Part shown: positions 11,079 to 20,931 of the stretch, in pieces | How positions within the stretch are numbered: position 1 is the first letter of the stretch | Layout of the letters: each line of letters begins with the position of its first letter | Source of the DNA: Devosia subaequoris | Lineage (GTDB): Bacteria > Pseudomonadota > Alphaproteobacteria > Rhizobiales > Devosiaceae | Direction of reading: 5' to 3' | Length of the DNA stretch: 64,000 nucleotides | NCBI RefSeq assembly: GCF_014197055.1 | Contig: NZ_JACIEW010000004.1 | Location: 62,001-126,000, forward strand | Notes under the pieces: generated by a model | What the model saw: only the letters and a program-made list of their open reading frames with translations | The model's database searches: none | What the model was told of the DNA's origin: nothing | Translations under genes and position numbers: made by a program

Positions 11079-11989
11079 GACAGGAGTGCCGCCTTTGCTG
11101 GAAGTGGAAGGAGAAGAGGAGTTGGCCGCAGCCCAATCGTCTCTTCCCGCAGTCGCCTGTCGCATCATCGCTTCTTGCCCCATTCTGTGTTGCTGCCTTT
11201 CCGGTCCGCAAAGCCCTGGAAAAGCCCTGATCTGTTCGATGTGTCCGCCCGCCGCTTTATGGCCTGCAACTGGACACAGCTTCGCCCCTGCGCCCGCTCA
11301 TGCGGGCACAACATTATTGTTCGGCAGCTTGAAGCCACCGTTTGCCACTTGACCTTTCACTTGAACCCGGCCTGCCCGGCCTGTGGTCGAATGAACGCTG
11401 CCAACTCAAATTCGACGGACCACAGCAATTGCGGCCGACACAAAAATCACTGGCTGAAATGACCGGCATCGCTGCCGACCCTGCCCCAAACCTGCCCTCC
11501 TGGCGGAAGACGACCGATGGGTCAGGAGGGTCGTTCCACCCCTCTTTTTCCCCGTCGGCAGAAGTACATTAGAGGCACGAAATGGGACCCGCAACACGTG
11601 AATCATTGAAAAAGGGGCTTGACTCTCAAGCTGTATTTTTGGGCCCCACCGGGGTCCAAAAGTCACCTCCGGCAAGGGCCTGTGACTCAAGGCAGATTCG
11701 AACACTTAGCGGGTTTCGACATGGTAAAATAATTTTTCACCTCGCCGATCGGGAGACTGTTGTCGCAATAGCAACAATGCCCCCGCCGGCGACCGAACCC
11801 CTTGAGAGCGCGGCATAAAAACAACTCTTCACGCTTCGTTCCGCTGCCAGGGCAAGTGTCACCTAATAGTCATGTGACAGAACAATAACGAAAAAACCTG
11901 CCTGGCTACCATACAACAAAAAGGGCTCCTTGCGGAGCCCGGATTGTAGCGCTGGTCGCTTGCCAAGAAGCGCCTTGCCTGACCGCGAA
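11079..11989. promoter_or_regulatory. Long dnaA upstream region with two dyads
   Basis: About 900 bases without a credible gene. It holds an 11-base stem with a G-T pair, TTTTGGGCCCC-ACC-GGGGTCCAAAA (11637-11661), and an inverted repeat TGTCAC-N11-GTGACA (11857-11879). The rpsT terminator lies at its far end. I find no TTATCCACA-type DnaA boxes, so I do not call an origin. It presumably contains the dnaA promoter and long leader. Confidence 0.5.
11913..11940 (-). terminator. Rho-independent terminator of rpsT
   Basis: GGGCTCC-TTGC-GGAGCCC stem, followed leftward by TTTTTGTTG, about 50 bases after the rpsT stop. Confidence 0.85.
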
Positions 11990-12256
11990 TTAGGCGGAGA
12001 GGGCCTTTACGCGGCTGTTGAGGCGGGAGACCTTGCGGGCAGCCAGATTGGCATGGACTATGCCCTTGCCGGCGGCGCGGTGGATCTCGGGCTCTGCAGC
12101 CTTGAGTGCGGCGAAGGCGGTTGCGTGATCACCAGCTGTGATCGCTTCCTCGACCTTGCGAATGAACGTGCGCACGCGGCTGCGGCGAGACTTGTTCACG
12201 GCAGTGCGGGCTTCGATCTTGCGGGTAGCCTTCTTGGCTGAGGGCGTATTGGCCAT
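11990..12256 (-). CDS. rpsT: 30S ribosomal protein S20
   Basis: Primary 16S rRNA-binding protein of the small subunit. Start ATG at 12256 gives 88 residues beginning [20 protein letters not shown], the standard N-terminus; the 17 codons upstream in frame are not family-like. Very Lys/Arg/Ala-rich, with the helical segment [20 protein letters not shown] and the end [15 protein letters not shown]. Monocistronic by appearance: its own terminator follows and mutM is 173 bases upstream on the same strand. Confidence 0.97.
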   Translation of the reverse strand: MANTPSAKKATRKIEARTAVNKSRRSRVRTFIRKVEEAITAGDHATAFAALKAAEPEIHRAAGKGIVHANLAARKVSRLNSRVKALSA

Positions 12257-12429
12257 TTCGGTCCTCTTGGCGTCCAACCGGCCGATTACACGCGATCTGC
12301 GCGGCAATAGTCCGGGATGAAATGAAATCGGCGGCTTTCGACTGCCGCCAAGTTGCGCGGTCTATAGGGTATCGGCCGGGGGGCGTCAACTGGATTCAGG
12401 GCCCAGGCCGAGTCTTGAGAGAGATGCGT

Positions 12430-13314
12430 TCACGGTGCCTTCTGGCATTTCGGACAATAGAAGGTCGAGCGGCCCGATTGTACGATGCGCTGGACGATGC
12501 CCTTGCACATCGGGGTCGGACATGGATCACCTTCCCGGTCATAGACGGCGAAATTGTGCTGGAAGTAGCCGGCCCCTTCAACACTGCGGAAATCGCGAAT
12601 GGTGGACCCGCCCACCTCGATGGCTGCCGTGAGGACTTCCCGAACAGCAAAGACCAGGTCTTCCAGCGCTTTTTTGGGCCTGCCAGTGCTGGTTACCAAA
12701 CTCCCTGCCAGCACCGTAGGCAGGATATGGGCGCGATGCAGGGCCTCGGCCACATAGATATTGCCCAGTCCGGCCACGACCCGCTGGTCGAGCAGGGCCG
12801 CCTTGATCGGCGTCCTCTTGCCGGCAAAGGCGGCGGCCAGTTGTGAGGCGGAGAATTCATTGCCCAGCGGCTCAGGCCCCAGCCCTTGCAGATAGGGACT
12901 GGTTGAGAGGTCGTCATAGAGATCGACAAAGCCGAAGCGCCGCGGGTCGGCATAGATCAGATGACTGCGCCCGTGGGCGGGATGGGTGAGCGCCCAGATC
13001 ATATGGTCGTGTTTCGGTTCAGTGCCCGGTTCATAATAACGCGGCGGCTTGTCGATGGGATGTTCGGCAAAGCGCCAGGACCCGGTCATGCCCAGATGAC
13101 TGAGCAGGGTCGCGCCGCCAGAAAGCCCGATCAGGAGGTACTTGGCCCGCCGCCCGACATGGGTGACGCTTTGTCCCGTGAGCGCGTTCTTCAGTCCGTC
13201 CGGGAAAGGAAAGCGCAGATTGGGCCGGTTGAGCGTCACGCTCTCGATGGTCGCGCCTTCGAGCCAGGGGGCCAATCCGCGGCGCACGGTTTCGACCTCG
13301 GGCAGTTCAGGCAT
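12430..13314 (-). CDS. mutM: Formamidopyrimidine-DNA glycosylase
   Basis: Base-excision repair enzyme removing 8-oxoguanine and formamidopyrimidines. 294 residues. The N-terminal MPELPEVETVRRGL supplies the catalytic Pro2 and Glu3; GRRAKYLLIGL holds the beta-hairpin lysine; the H2TH region includes LLDQRVVAGLGNIY; the C-terminal zinc finger is CPTPMC...CPKC. All functional residues are intact. Divergent from ubiE, sharing a 114-base intergenic region, and upstream of rpsT on the same strand. Confidence 0.97.
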   Translation of the reverse strand: MPELPEVETVRRGLAPWLEGATIESVTLNRPNLRFPFPDGLKNALTGQSVTHVGRRAKYLLIGLSGGATLLSHLGMTGSWRFAEHPIDKPPRYYEPGTEPKHDHMIWALTHPAHGRSHLIYADPRRFGFVDLYDDLSTSPYLQGLGPEPLGNEFSASQLAAAFAGKRTPIKAALLDQRVVAGLGNIYVAEALHRAHILPTVLAGSLVTSTGRPKKALEDLVFAVREVLTAAIEVGGSTIRDFRSVEGAGYFQHNFAVYDREGDPCPTPMCKGIVQRIVQSGRSTFYCPKCQKAP

Positions 13315-13428
13315 ATGACGACTCCTTCACCCTGTGCGGCTTTGTGGCATGGGCAAGCCATGAAGGCTTATGTATAGGGACGATACACACTCTATCGACC
13401 CCAATGCCGGTTGAAAAAGGCCCTTGCC

Positions 13429-14193
13429 ATGACCGAGACCCGCGAGACGACCCATTTCGGCGAACAGACCGTCGCCCTGGAGGACAAGCAGGGGCTGGTG
13501 GACAAGGTGTTCCACGACGTCGCCGATCGCTATGACCTGATGAACGATCTGATGAGCATGGGGGCGCACCGGCTCTGGAAGGACGCCATGGTCGCGGACC
13601 TTGCGCCACCCAAGGCCGGATCGCGTCCCTATAAGGTGCTCGACATGGCCGGGGGTACTGGCGACATTGGCGAGCGCATCGTCAATGCCTCTCTCGGTCA
13701 TGCCCAGGTGGTGGTCTCTGATATCAATGCCGACATGCTGCGGGTCGGCAGCGAACGAGCCCGATCCTGGCGCTATCCGGGGCAGGTCGAGTTTGTCGAG
13801 GCCAATGCCGAGGAACTGCCGTTCGAAGACAACAGTTTCGACGCCTATACGATTGCCTTTGGCATTCGCAACGTACCGCGCATCCAGAAGGCGCTGGACG
13901 AGGCCCACCGCGTGCTGAGGCGCGGCGGTCGTATTCTGGTGCTCGAATTCTCCCAGGTCGACGTGCCGGGGTTCGACGCTGTCTACAGGCTCTATTCCGA
14001 CCAGATCATCCCGCCCATGGGCCAGGTGGTGACGGGCGACGCGCAGCCATATCAGTATTTCATCGAGTCGATCCGCAAGTTCCCGGCGCCGGCTGAGTTT
14101 TCGACCATGCTCGGGCAGGCGGGGTTCAAGCGCGTCAAGCACCAGAGCTTTACCGCCAATATCGCGACGCTGTTTTCGGGTTGGAAGCTCTAG
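13429..14193 (+). CDS. ubiE: Demethylmenaquinone/ubiquinone C-methyltransferase
   Basis: SAM-dependent methyltransferase acting on the quinone ring in ubiquinone synthesis. ATG at 13429 gives 254 residues starting [15 protein letters not shown], typical; an ATG six codons earlier is less likely. Motif [16 protein letters not shown] binds [28 protein letters not shown] and the end [14 protein letters not shown] are hallmark UbiE segments. Followed after three bases by ubiB, with which it forms an operon. Confidence 0.97.
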   Translation: MTETRETTHFGEQTVALEDKQGLVDKVFHDVADRYDLMNDLMSMGAHRLWKDAMVADLAPPKAGSRPYKVLDMAGGTGDIGERIVNASLGHAQVVVSDINADMLRVGSERARSWRYPGQVEFVEANAEELPFEDNSFDAYTIAFGIRNVPRIQKALDEAHRVLRRGGRILVLEFSQVDVPGFDAVYRLYSDQIIPPMGQVVTGDAQPYQYFIESIRKFPAPAEFSTMLGQAGFKRVKHQSFTANIATLFSGWKL

Positions 14194-14196
14194 AAC

Positions 14197-15747
14197 ATGT
14201 CCATCGCTTCCACCTTCCGCCTGTTCCATGCCGGCTGGGTGCTGGCGCGCGAGGGCGCTTTTTCCGTGTTGCCCGCCGAATCGCTGCCGCCGATGATGAA
14301 GGCGGGCATTGCCATGGCGCGCCTTGTCGAGCGCCGGTCAGTGCGCAAGACGGGAAGCGTCGAGCGGCTCAACGCCGCGCTGCACAAGCTGGGACCTTCT
14401 TACGTTAAGTTCGGCCAGACCCTGGCCACCCGGCCCGATATTGTCGGCATCCAGGCTGCGGCCGATCTGTCCGGCCTGCAAGACAAGATGCCGCCTTTCG
14501 ATCCCAAACTGGTGCCAGGCATTCTTAAGACCGCCCTGGGCGCCAAAGCGGCACAACTGACCGAAATCAGCGCACCCATTGCTGCCGCCTCGATTGCCCA
14601 GGTGCACAAGGCACGGCTGCGGGCGCCGGGCGAAGCACCCAAATTGGTAGCCGTAAAGATGCTGCGCCCAGGCATTGCCGAGCGCTTCCACGCCGATACC
14701 GACAGTCTCTATGCCGGCGCCAGGCTGGCGGAAACCTTGTCGCCTGCCAGCCGGCGGCTCAGACCCACCGAGGTGGTGCGCACGCTCGACCATTCCATGC
14801 GTCTCGAACTGGATCTGCGCCTCGAGGCCGCCGCCATCTCCGAAATGGCGGAGAACATCCGCAATGACGAGGGCTTCATCATTCCCCAGGTGCACTGGGA
14901 CCAGGTCGCACAAAATGTGCTGACCACCAGCTGGATGGATGGCATTCCCATTCGCGACCATGCAGCGCTGGACGCAGCGGGGGTGGACCGCAAGGCACTG
15001 GCCGCCAAATTGCTGCAGAGTTTTCTGCGCCATGCCATTCGCGACGGCTATTTTCATGCCGACATGCATCCGGGCAATCTGTTTGCCGACCCCAAAACCG
15101 GCAATGTAATCGCCGTCGACTTCGGCATTATGGGGCGGATCGGCAAGGACGAGCGCCGCTTCCTGGCCGATATTCTTTTCGGCTTCATCACCCGCAATTA
15201 TCGTCTGGTGGCGCAGCGCCATTTCGATGTGGGCTATGTGCCCCAAACGCAGTCGGTCGAAGATTTTGCCCTGGCTATCCGCTCGATTGGCGAGCCGTTG
15301 CATGGGCGTACGGCGGCGGATATTTCCATGGCAAAGGTGCTGGGCCAGCTTTTCACCATCACCGATCTGTTCGACATGCAGACCCGGCCCGAACTGGTGC
15401 TGCTGCAAAAATCGATGGTGCTGGTGGAGGGCGTGGCCCGCACGCTCGACCCCGATCTCGACATCTGGACAGTGGCCGAGCCGGTGGTTGGGGAATGGCT
15501 GCGGCGCGAGGAAGGCCCGCTTGGTCGCATTGAGGATCTGTCCGGGCATCTGAGCCGGCTTGGCGAGGCGGCCGGGCGGGTGCCGTCGCTGATCGCCCAG
15601 GCCGAACTGGCGCTGTCAGAGCATCGCGCCCTGGTCAACCGTCCGCGCGACAGGCTGCTGCGCAACACGGCACTGGCCGTGTTGCTGGCCACACTGGGGC
15701 TAATCCTGGCCCTGATCTGGCGCGTGCTCGTTGGCGGCGGACTTTGA
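14197..15747 (+). CDS. ubiB: Ubiquinone biosynthesis atypical kinase/ATPase UbiB
   Basis: ABC1/ADCK-family protein needed for assembly or function of the ubiquinone biosynthetic complex. 516 residues. KxGQ motif in YVKFGQTLATRPDIVG, the Ala-rich loop AAASIAQVHKARL that replaces the kinase Gly-rich loop, catalytic HADMHPGNLFAD and DFGIMG, and a hydrophobic C-terminal membrane anchor (about residues 488-512). In ubiE-ubiB operons of related bacteria coaBC often follows; here it does not. Confidence 0.96.
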   Translation: MSIASTFRLFHAGWVLAREGAFSVLPAESLPPMMKAGIAMARLVERRSVRKTGSVERLNAALHKLGPSYVKFGQTLATRPDIVGIQAAADLSGLQDKMPPFDPKLVPGILKTALGAKAAQLTEISAPIAAASIAQVHKARLRAPGEAPKLVAVKMLRPGIAERFHADTDSLYAGARLAETLSPASRRLRPTEVVRTLDHSMRLELDLRLEAAAISEMAENIRNDEGFIIPQVHWDQVAQNVLTTSWMDGIPIRDHAALDAAGVDRKALAAKLLQSFLRHAIRDGYFHADMHPGNLFADPKTGNVIAVDFGIMGRIGKDERRFLADILFGFITRNYRLVAQRHFDVGYVPQTQSVEDFALAIRSIGEPLHGRTAADISMAKVLGQLFTITDLFDMQTRPELVLLQKSMVLVEGVARTLDPDLDIWTVAEPVVGEWLRREEGPLGRIEDLSGHLSRLGEAAGRVPSLIAQAELALSEHRALVNRPRDRLLRNTALAVLLATLGLILALIWRVLVGGGL

Positions 15748-15833
15748 ACGGGCCAACAACCTATTCATGGCGCGCATCGGTACATAGATTGCGTTCACCG
15801 GCGACGGCCGCCGGCAAGCACGGGAGAAGCTTC

Positions 15834-16433
15834 ATGAGCGTCAAACTTTTCGGCAAGCTGGCTGCGGCCGCTTTGCTGGCGGCGGGATTGGCCGGATGCA
15901 TCGACGTCAATATCGATGTGGCCATCACCAGCCCCAGCACGGCCAGGGCGACCATGACCCAGGTCATGGGTGCCGATGTCTATTCCATGGTCAAGATGAG
16001 CGCCGAGAGCGATCAGCAGCAGGACGACAGCTTCTGTGCCGAGGGTGAACTGACCGAGAATGGCGATGGCAGCGCCACCTGCGTCATCACCGAGGAGGGC
16101 AATTTCGCCGAACTCGACCTGGGTCAGGATGAGGGCGGGATGACCTTCACCGAAGCCGGTCCGGGCCTGGTTCGCGTGGCGCTGCCCACCGCAGACATGC
16201 AGGCTGAATTGGGCGCCGATGACAATATGGACGAGCAGACCCGCCAGATGGTCGAAGCCTTCTTTGAAGGGCGCACGATGACCATCGGCGTTTCGGGCGC
16301 CGAGATCGTGGAGTCCAATATGACCGTCTCGGCCGACAAGACCCGCGCCGAACAGATCATCGACATGCTCGCGCTGATCAATGGCGATGCCGCTCTGCCC
16401 GATGAGTTGTTTGCCGTGGTGCGCGCGCCGTGA
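15834..16433 (+). CDS. Predicted outer-membrane or periplasmic lipoprotein, unknown family
   Basis: 199 residues from the ATG at 15834. A lipoprotein signal peptide with lipobox LAGC puts the acylated cysteine at residue 22. The mature protein is acidic, Asp/Glu/Gln-rich (e.g. [16 protein letters not shown]) and resembles the LppM-type bacterial lipoproteins with IDVNIDVAI then alternating strands, but I do not recognise it firmly. Its TGA overlaps the dut GTG start by four bases (GTGA), indicating translational coupling. It occupies the place where coaBC lies in many relatives. Confidence 0.75.
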   Translation: MSVKLFGKLAAAALLAAGLAGCIDVNIDVAITSPSTARATMTQVMGADVYSMVKMSAESDQQQDDSFCAEGELTENGDGSATCVITEEGNFAELDLGQDEGGMTFTEAGPGLVRVALPTADMQAELGADDNMDEQTRQMVEAFFEGRTMTIGVSGAEIVESNMTVSADKTRAEQIIDMLALINGDAALPDELFAVVRAP

Positions 16434-16882
16434 GCGTTCGGATCAATGTGAAGTGGCTCGCACATGGCGCGGGCCTGCCTCTGCCGCGCCAGCAGACTGC
16501 CGGCGCGGCGGGGCTCGACCTCTGCGCCGCCATTGACGCCGGGGAAAGCATGACCATTGCGCCGGGCGATTATGCGCTGGTACCTACCGGGCTCAGCATT
16601 GCCCTGCCCGAGGGATATGAGGCGCAGATCCGTCCCCGTTCGGGTCTTGCCGCCAAGCACGGTGTTACGGTGCTCAACTCCCCGGGTACGGTTGACGCCG
16701 ATTATCGCGGTGAAGTCAAAATTATGTTGATCAACCATGGCAAGCTGCCCTTCGCTTTCAGTCGCGGCGAGCGCGTCGCGCAGATGGTGGTGGCGCCTGT
16801 CAGCGCTGTGGAATTAGTGGAAGTGGATGAACTTGATGCAACTGAACGCGGGACTGGTGGCCACGGCTCGACTGGCCGCTAG
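16430..16882 (+). CDS. dut: Deoxyuridine 5'-triphosphate nucleotidohydrolase
   Basis: Hydrolyses dUTP to dUMP, keeping uracil out of DNA and feeding thymidylate synthesis. GTG start at 16430, 150 residues, usual trimeric dUTPase length. Motifs in order: [29 protein letters not shown] (catalytic Asp), RGERVAQMV, and the C-terminal P-loop-like arm [11 protein letters not shown], where His replaces the usual aromatic residue. Overlaps the upstream lipoprotein stop by four bases and the next gene by 56 bases. Confidence 0.96.
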   Translation: MSVRINVKWLAHGAGLPLPRQQTAGAAGLDLCAAIDAGESMTIAPGDYALVPTGLSIALPEGYEAQIRPRSGLAAKHGVTVLNSPGTVDADYRGEVKIMLINHGKLPFAFSRGERVAQMVVAPVSAVELVEVDELDATERGTGGHGSTGR

Positions 16883-17579
16883 CGGGCTGGCCCTCTGGGG
16901 CCTGAGCCAACCGGGTCTGGCCGGTGATCGTGCCCTGATCGATTATGTCGGGTTCTCGCCGGACTTCCGCTATTTCGCCTTTGAGGAATTTGGCATTCAG
17001 GACGGGTCGGGCTTTGCCTATTCCAACCTCTATGTCGTCGACCTCGCATCCGACAGCTGGGTCGTTGGAACGCCGGTGCGGCGGCAGGCCGAGAGCGAAG
17101 AAACCAGCCTTGCGCAAGTCCGCGAAGCGGTCGCGGACCGGGCCAGCAGCCATATTGAGAGTTTTTCGATCAGCGTGCCGGTGGAAATCGCCGCCCTGAT
17201 CGGCGATGGCGTGCCGGACACTGATGCCCGAAGTCTCGGTTTCGGCGCGCCGGGCTATCTGCCAGGCGCGGTATCGGGTGACTATACCCTCGAACTGGAC
17301 ACGTTTGAAACCACGGCGACCAGCCCCTGTGCCGAGTGGTTTGGCGTCGAGCCCCTGGGCTATGAACTTTTGTTGTCCGATAGCGGCACGACCCGACTGA
17401 TCCATCGCGATGGCGGCCTGCCACGTTCTCGTGGCTGCCCGACCGACTATCGCCTTCATTCGGTGGTGATGCCCTTCCAGGGCACCACATTGTCCAATGC
17501 CGTGGCCATCATCTCGGTGTACCCCGGCGGCTTTGAAGGGCCAGACCGGCGCTTCCTGGCGGTTCCCCTTGGCCTCTGA
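16827..17579 (+). CDS. DUF2259-type predicted secreted protein
   Basis: 250 residues with an N-terminal hydrophobic signal segment ending near GLAG (about residue 33). The mature start [20 protein letters not shown] and [15 protein letters not shown] are recognisable for the DUF2259 family, beta-rich periplasmic proteins of unknown function common in Hyphomicrobiales. Two cysteines (CAEWFG and CPTDY) may form a disulfide. Starts 56 bases inside dut and ends overlapping the next gene's probable TTG start, so the operon is tightly packed. Confidence 0.8.
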   Translation: MNLMQLNAGLVATARLAASGLALWGLSQPGLAGDRALIDYVGFSPDFRYFAFEEFGIQDGSGFAYSNLYVVDLASDSWVVGTPVRRQAESEETSLAQVREAVADRASSHIESFSISVPVEIAALIGDGVPDTDARSLGFGAPGYLPGAVSGDYTLELDTFETTATSPCAEWFGVEPLGYELLLSDSGTTRLIHRDGGLPRSRGCPTDYRLHSVVMPFQGTTLSNAVAIISVYPGGFEGPDRRFLAVPLGL

Positions 17580-18300
17580 GGGCCCGCTTACGCCCGAGGA
17601 AACCCGACGCTATGCGCGTCATCTGGTGCTCAAGGGTTTTGGTGGACCAGCGCAACAGAAGCTTAAAGCTACTCGCGTGCTGGTGGTGGGCGCCGGCGGA
17701 CTAGGCAGTCCGGCAATTGCCTATCTGGCTGCGGCCGGCGTGGGGCGCCTGACCATCGTTGACCCGGACGTGGTTTCGCTCACCAATTTGCAACGGCAGG
17801 TGGTCCACACGACGGCCTCCATCGGCACCGGCAAGGCGGCGAGCGCGGGCACCTTCGCCGGGGCGCTCAATCCGCATGTCGTGCTTGACTTGCACGCCGA
17901 GGCTGTGACGGACGCCAATGCCGACCAACTGGCGGGTGCGGCCGACATCGTGCTCGACGGCACCGATAATCTCGTCACCCGCCGGATCGTCGCCACAGCG
18001 TGCGAACGGTGTAAGAAGCCGTTGGTCTCTGGGGCTGTCTCGATGTTTTCGGGGCAGGTGACCATCTTTGCGCCGCATCTGGGCGGCCCACCCCATGCCG
18101 CTCTCTATCCCAACGCTGCCAGCGACGACGCCCTGCCGTCCTGCGAAGCCAACGGCATATTGGGCCCGGTGACAGGCGTGATCGGGACGCTGATGGCCAT
18201 GGAGGCCATCAAGCTGGCCACAGGCGTGGGAACCCCGCTGATCGGGCGGCTGCTGATCTATGATGCAAGAGAGGCGAGCTTTTCGGAGCTGGGATACTAA
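17569..18300 (+). CDS. HesA/MoeB/ThiF family E1-like adenylyltransferase
   Basis: Activates the C-terminus of a ubiquitin-like sulfur carrier (MoaD or ThiS type) by adenylation. ATP-binding motif VLVVGAGGLGSPAIAYLAAAG, then VDPDVVSLTNLQRQVVH, DGTDNLVTR and PSCEANGILGPVTGVIG (putative active Cys). I prefer a TTG at 17569, which overlaps the DUF2259 stop and gives 243 residues; an in-frame ATG at 17497 would add 24 unconserved residues. The zinc-binding CxxC pairs seen in full MoeB are not evident, so a specific molybdopterin or thiamine role is not assigned. Confidence 0.85.
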   Translation: MASEGPLTPEETRRYARHLVLKGFGGPAQQKLKATRVLVVGAGGLGSPAIAYLAAAGVGRLTIVDPDVVSLTNLQRQVVHTTASIGTGKAASAGTFAGALNPHVVLDLHAEAVTDANADQLAGAADIVLDGTDNLVTRRIVATACERCKKPLVSGAVSMFSGQVTIFAPHLGGPPHAALYPNAASDDALPSCEANGILGPVTGVIGTLMAMEAIKLATGVGTPLIGRLLIYDAREASFSELGY

Positions 18301-18313
18301 GCCCGATGCGCCT

Positions 18314-18341
18314 CTCCTTCTCCCGCCAAGGGGAGAAGGAG
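18314..18341. terminator. Hairpin between converging moeB-like and fabB genes
   Basis: Perfect 11-base inverted repeat CTCCTTCTCCC / GGGAGAAGGAG with a 6-base loop, in the 53-base gap between two convergent genes. No strong T run on either side; a bidirectional termination or insulation role is inferred. Confidence 0.55.
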
Positions 18342-18353
18342 GACTACCGGCTT

Positions 18354-19580
18354 TTAAGCGTCGGGGTGCTTGAACACCAGTGCCGCATTCGTCCCGCCAA
18401 AGCCGAACGAATTGGACAGCACATAGCCCAGATCGACGTCGTCGCGACGCTTTCGCAGGATCGGCATGTCCTCAAAGGCTGGATCGAGGGTCTCGATATT
18501 GGCGCTTTCGGCGATGAAGCGGTGCTTCATCATCAAAATCGAATAGATCGATTCATGCACGCCCGTTGCACCCTGGCTATGTCCGGTCAGCGACTTGGTC
18601 GCTGAGATGGGCGGACACTTGTCCTCAGTGCCGAAAACCGCGCGCAGCGCTTCGATTTCCTTGAGGTCCCCCACCGGAGTCGAGGTGGCGTGCGGATTGA
18701 TATAGTCAATCGGCGCCTTGATGTTCTGCAGGGCCATGCGCATGCAGCGCTCGGCACCTTCACCTGAGGGCGCGACCATGTCGAGCCCGTCAGAGGTGGC
18801 GCCATAGCCGACCAGCTCAGCCCAGATTTTCGCACCGCGCGCCTTGGCGTGTTCATATTCCTCCAGCACCAACACCCCGGCGCCGCCGGAAATCACGAAG
18901 CCGTCGCGGGCCGCATCATAACAGCGACTGGCCTTGGCCGGATTGTCGTTGAAATCACTGCTCATGGCGCCCATGGCATCGAACAGGTCCGAAAGGGTCC
19001 AGTCCAGATCCTCATGGCCGCCGGCAAAGACGATGTCCTGCTTGCCAAGCATGATCTGCTCCATGGCGTTGCCAATGCAATGCTTGGACGTCGCGCAGGC
19101 TGCAGTGATGGTGTAGTTGATGCCCTTGATGCCAAAGGGCGTCGCCAGCGTCGCCGAGGCGGTCGAGCCCATGGCCTTGGGCACGGCCAGCGGGCCGATG
19201 CGCTTGGGCGAATTGTTCTTGCGGGTAATGTCGGCGGCTTCGACGATGGTGCGGGTGGAGGCACCGCCCGAACCCATGACGATCCCTGTCATGGGGTTGG
19301 AAATATCGCTCTCTTCCAGGCCCGCATCGGCAATGGCTTGCTGCATGGCCAGATAGTTCCAAGCCGCGCCCTTGCCCATGAACCGGGTGACGCGGCGATC
19401 GAGCTGTTCGAAGGGGTCGAGGCGTGGGTCGCCCTTGACCTGGCTACGGAAGCCGAGTTCGGCATAATCTTCGGCAAAGACGATACCCGGCTTGGCGGCG
19501 CGCAGGCTTTCCGTCACCTCGTCGAGCGAGTTGCCGATCGAAGAAATGATACCCATGCCGGTTACGACAACTCGTCTCAT
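18354..19580 (-). CDS. fabB: 3-oxoacyl-[ACP] synthase I
   Basis: Elongating condensing enzyme; with FabA it makes unsaturated fatty acids. 408 residues. Catalytic triad: Cys162 in [13 protein letters not shown], His in [12 protein letters not shown], His in [11 protein letters not shown]; the C-terminal [14 protein letters not shown] is typical. I call FabB rather than FabF because the partner gene upstream is fabA and the size matches. Read leftward after fabA across a 101-base spacer containing a tandem 13-base repeat. Confidence 0.95.
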   Translation of the reverse strand: MRRVVVTGMGIISSIGNSLDEVTESLRAAKPGIVFAEDYAELGFRSQVKGDPRLDPFEQLDRRVTRFMGKGAAWNYLAMQQAIADAGLEESDISNPMTGIVMGSGGASTRTIVEAADITRKNNSPKRIGPLAVPKAMGSTASATLATPFGIKGINYTITAACATSKHCIGNAMEQIMLGKQDIVFAGGHEDLDWTLSDLFDAMGAMSSDFNDNPAKASRCYDAARDGFVISGGAGVLVLEEYEHAKARGAKIWAELVGYGATSDGLDMVAPSGEGAERCMRMALQNIKAPIDYINPHATSTPVGDLKEIEALRAVFGTEDKCPPISATKSLTGHSQGATGVHESIYSILMMKHRFIAESANIETLDPAFEDMPILRKRRDDVDLGYVLSNSFGFGGTNAALVFKHPDA

Positions 19581-19638
19581 TTCGTCCTCGTTTCAGTCGT
19601 TTCGTGCGTTCGCATCGGGGTCAGCGTCGCACTTATAT

Positions 19639-19667
19639 AATTCTATTCGGCTGTAATTCTATTCGGC
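19639..19667. repeat. Tandem 13-base direct repeat between fabA and fabB
   Basis: AATTCTATTCGGC occurs at 19639-19651 and again at 19655-19667, a 16-base period, in an AT-rich patch of the intergenic region. Confidence 0.7.
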
Positions 19668-19681
19668 CCAGCATATGGCCC

Positions 19682-20212
19682 TCAGACCGTCTGCTGCTCG
19701 TGGAGCTGAGCTTCGGTAAACAGACCAACGCGCAAGTCCTTGGCCTCGTAGATCACTTTTCCGTCAGCCTTGACCCAGCCATCGGCAATGCCCAGCGTCA
19801 GGCGCGAGCGCATGACGCGCTTGAGGTCGATGCCATATTCGACCAGTTTAACGTCGTTCGTCACCTGACCGGTGAACTTGATCTCGCCGCCCAGGGCCCG
19901 GCCCTTGCCGGGCTGGCCGATCCAGGACAGGAAGAACCCGGTCATCTGCCAAACCGCGTCCAGGCCCAGGCAGCCGGGCATCACCGGATCGCCGATGAAA
20001 TGGCACTTGAAGAACCACAGGTCCGGATTGACGTCGAGTTCGGCGCGCACCTGGCCCTTGCCGTGGGTGCCACCATCTTCGGTGATCGAGGTGATCCGGT
20101 CGAACATCAGCATGGGCGGGGCCGGCAGGCGGGCATCACCCTGTCCCGGCAATTCGCCGCGTCCATGGGCCAACAATTCCTGGTAATTGAATGCGTGTTG
20201 CCGCTCAGCCAT
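19682..20212 (-). CDS. fabA: 3-hydroxydecanoyl-[ACP] dehydratase/isomerase
   Basis: Dehydrates 3-hydroxydecanoyl-ACP and isomerises the product to the cis-3 form, the branch point of anaerobic unsaturated fatty acid synthesis. ATG at 20212 gives 176 residues and places the catalytic His at 71 ([11 protein letters not shown]) and Asp at 85 (LGLDAVWQM), matching E. coli His70/Asp84; a longer upstream start is therefore unlikely. First gene of the leftward fabA-fabB operon, divergent from irr, an arrangement common in Hyphomicrobiales. Confidence 0.96.
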   Translation of the reverse strand: MAERQHAFNYQELLAHGRGELPGQGDARLPAPPMLMFDRITSITEDGGTHGKGQVRAELDVNPDLWFFKCHFIGDPVMPGCLGLDAVWQMTGFFLSWIGQPGKGRALGGEIKFTGQVTNDVKLVEYGIDLKRVMRSRLTLGIADGWVKADGKVIYEAKDLRVGLFTEAQLHEQQTV

Positions 20213-20364
20213 CAAAGCTCCTCGCTCTCGCTCAAGCCTCGTCTCGTATAGGGGCACCGGTTAAGGGTCAAGCCAGCCAAAGGGACGGTGTGGCAGTCGG
20301 GCCCAGCGCTGCGCTTGTATCAAGGGGCAGTGATCATTATAGATGGGTTCAATTGTGGACCTAA

Positions 20365-20832
20365 ATGACGAGACTTAAAGGCCCTATGCCAGACCGCGAT
20401 ACCGCCGCCCGGCCCGTTCCTTCCCGCAAGCCGTGCCTGACGGCCGTCCTGCGCATGGCGGGGCTGAGGCCCACACGGCAGCGCGTTGCCCTGGCCGAGC
20501 TATTGTTCGCCGGCCCGCATCGCCATGTCAGTGCCGAGCAATTGCATGGCGAGGCCAGCGCGGCCGATGTGAATGTGTCGCTGGCCACCATCTATAACAC
20601 GCTGCACCAGTTCCACGAGGCGGGCCTGTTGCGCGAAGTGGCGATCGACGCCTCGCGCTCCTATTTCGACACCGACACCTCGGACCATCACCATTTCTAT
20701 GTCGAGGATGAGCAGCGAATGATCGATATTCCGGCCGAAGCCGTCGAGTTCAAGGCGCTGCCCAAGACGCCAGATGGCATGGAAGTGTCCCATGTCGACG
20801 TGGTCATCCGCGTTCGCAGGGCGCAGGCCTGA
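20365..20832 (+). CDS. irr: Iron response regulator Irr (Fur family)
   Basis: Haem-responsive transcription regulator of iron metabolism in Hyphomicrobiales. 155 residues from the ATG at 20365; the ATG at 20386 is also usable and has AAAGG at good spacing. Winged-helix part GLRPTRQRVALAELLF...VNVSLATIYNTLHQF, then DTSDHHHFYVEDE, the triple-His stretch typical of Irr haem/iron sensing. It lacks the CxxC zinc pairs of classical Fur at the C-terminus, again Irr-like. A possible promoter (TTGTAT, 16-base gap, TTATAG) lies around 20315-20342. Divergent from fabA. Confidence 0.92.
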   Translation: MTRLKGPMPDRDTAARPVPSRKPCLTAVLRMAGLRPTRQRVALAELLFAGPHRHVSAEQLHGEASAADVNVSLATIYNTLHQFHEAGLLREVAIDASRSYFDTDTSDHHHFYVEDEQRMIDIPAEAVEFKALPKTPDGMEVSHVDVVIRVRRAQA

Positions 20833-20931
20833 GTGCGGTTCAGGGGCGCGGCCTATTATCGGCCAGCCAGTGACAAAGGCGTTCGGCGTGACCATATTGT
20901 GCCTCGGTTTCAATAGCGGCATGGGTGGCTA

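Noticed and set aside
9717..11462. A 581-codon open frame antisense to dnaA (and similarly long frames opposite PBP1A, gyrB, ftsK and the ABC operon)
   Set aside because: Codon composition is that of a shadow frame in GC-rich DNA; no family motifs, and the opposite strand carries a fully conserved gene.
11079..11989. Replication origin upstream of dnaA
   Set aside because: No TTATCCACA-type boxes, no AT-rich unwinding stretch; many Hyphomicrobiales place oriC elsewhere.
20213..20364. Iron control element (Irr box) in the irr/fabA region
   Set aside because: No TTTAGAA/TTCTAAA dyad seen.
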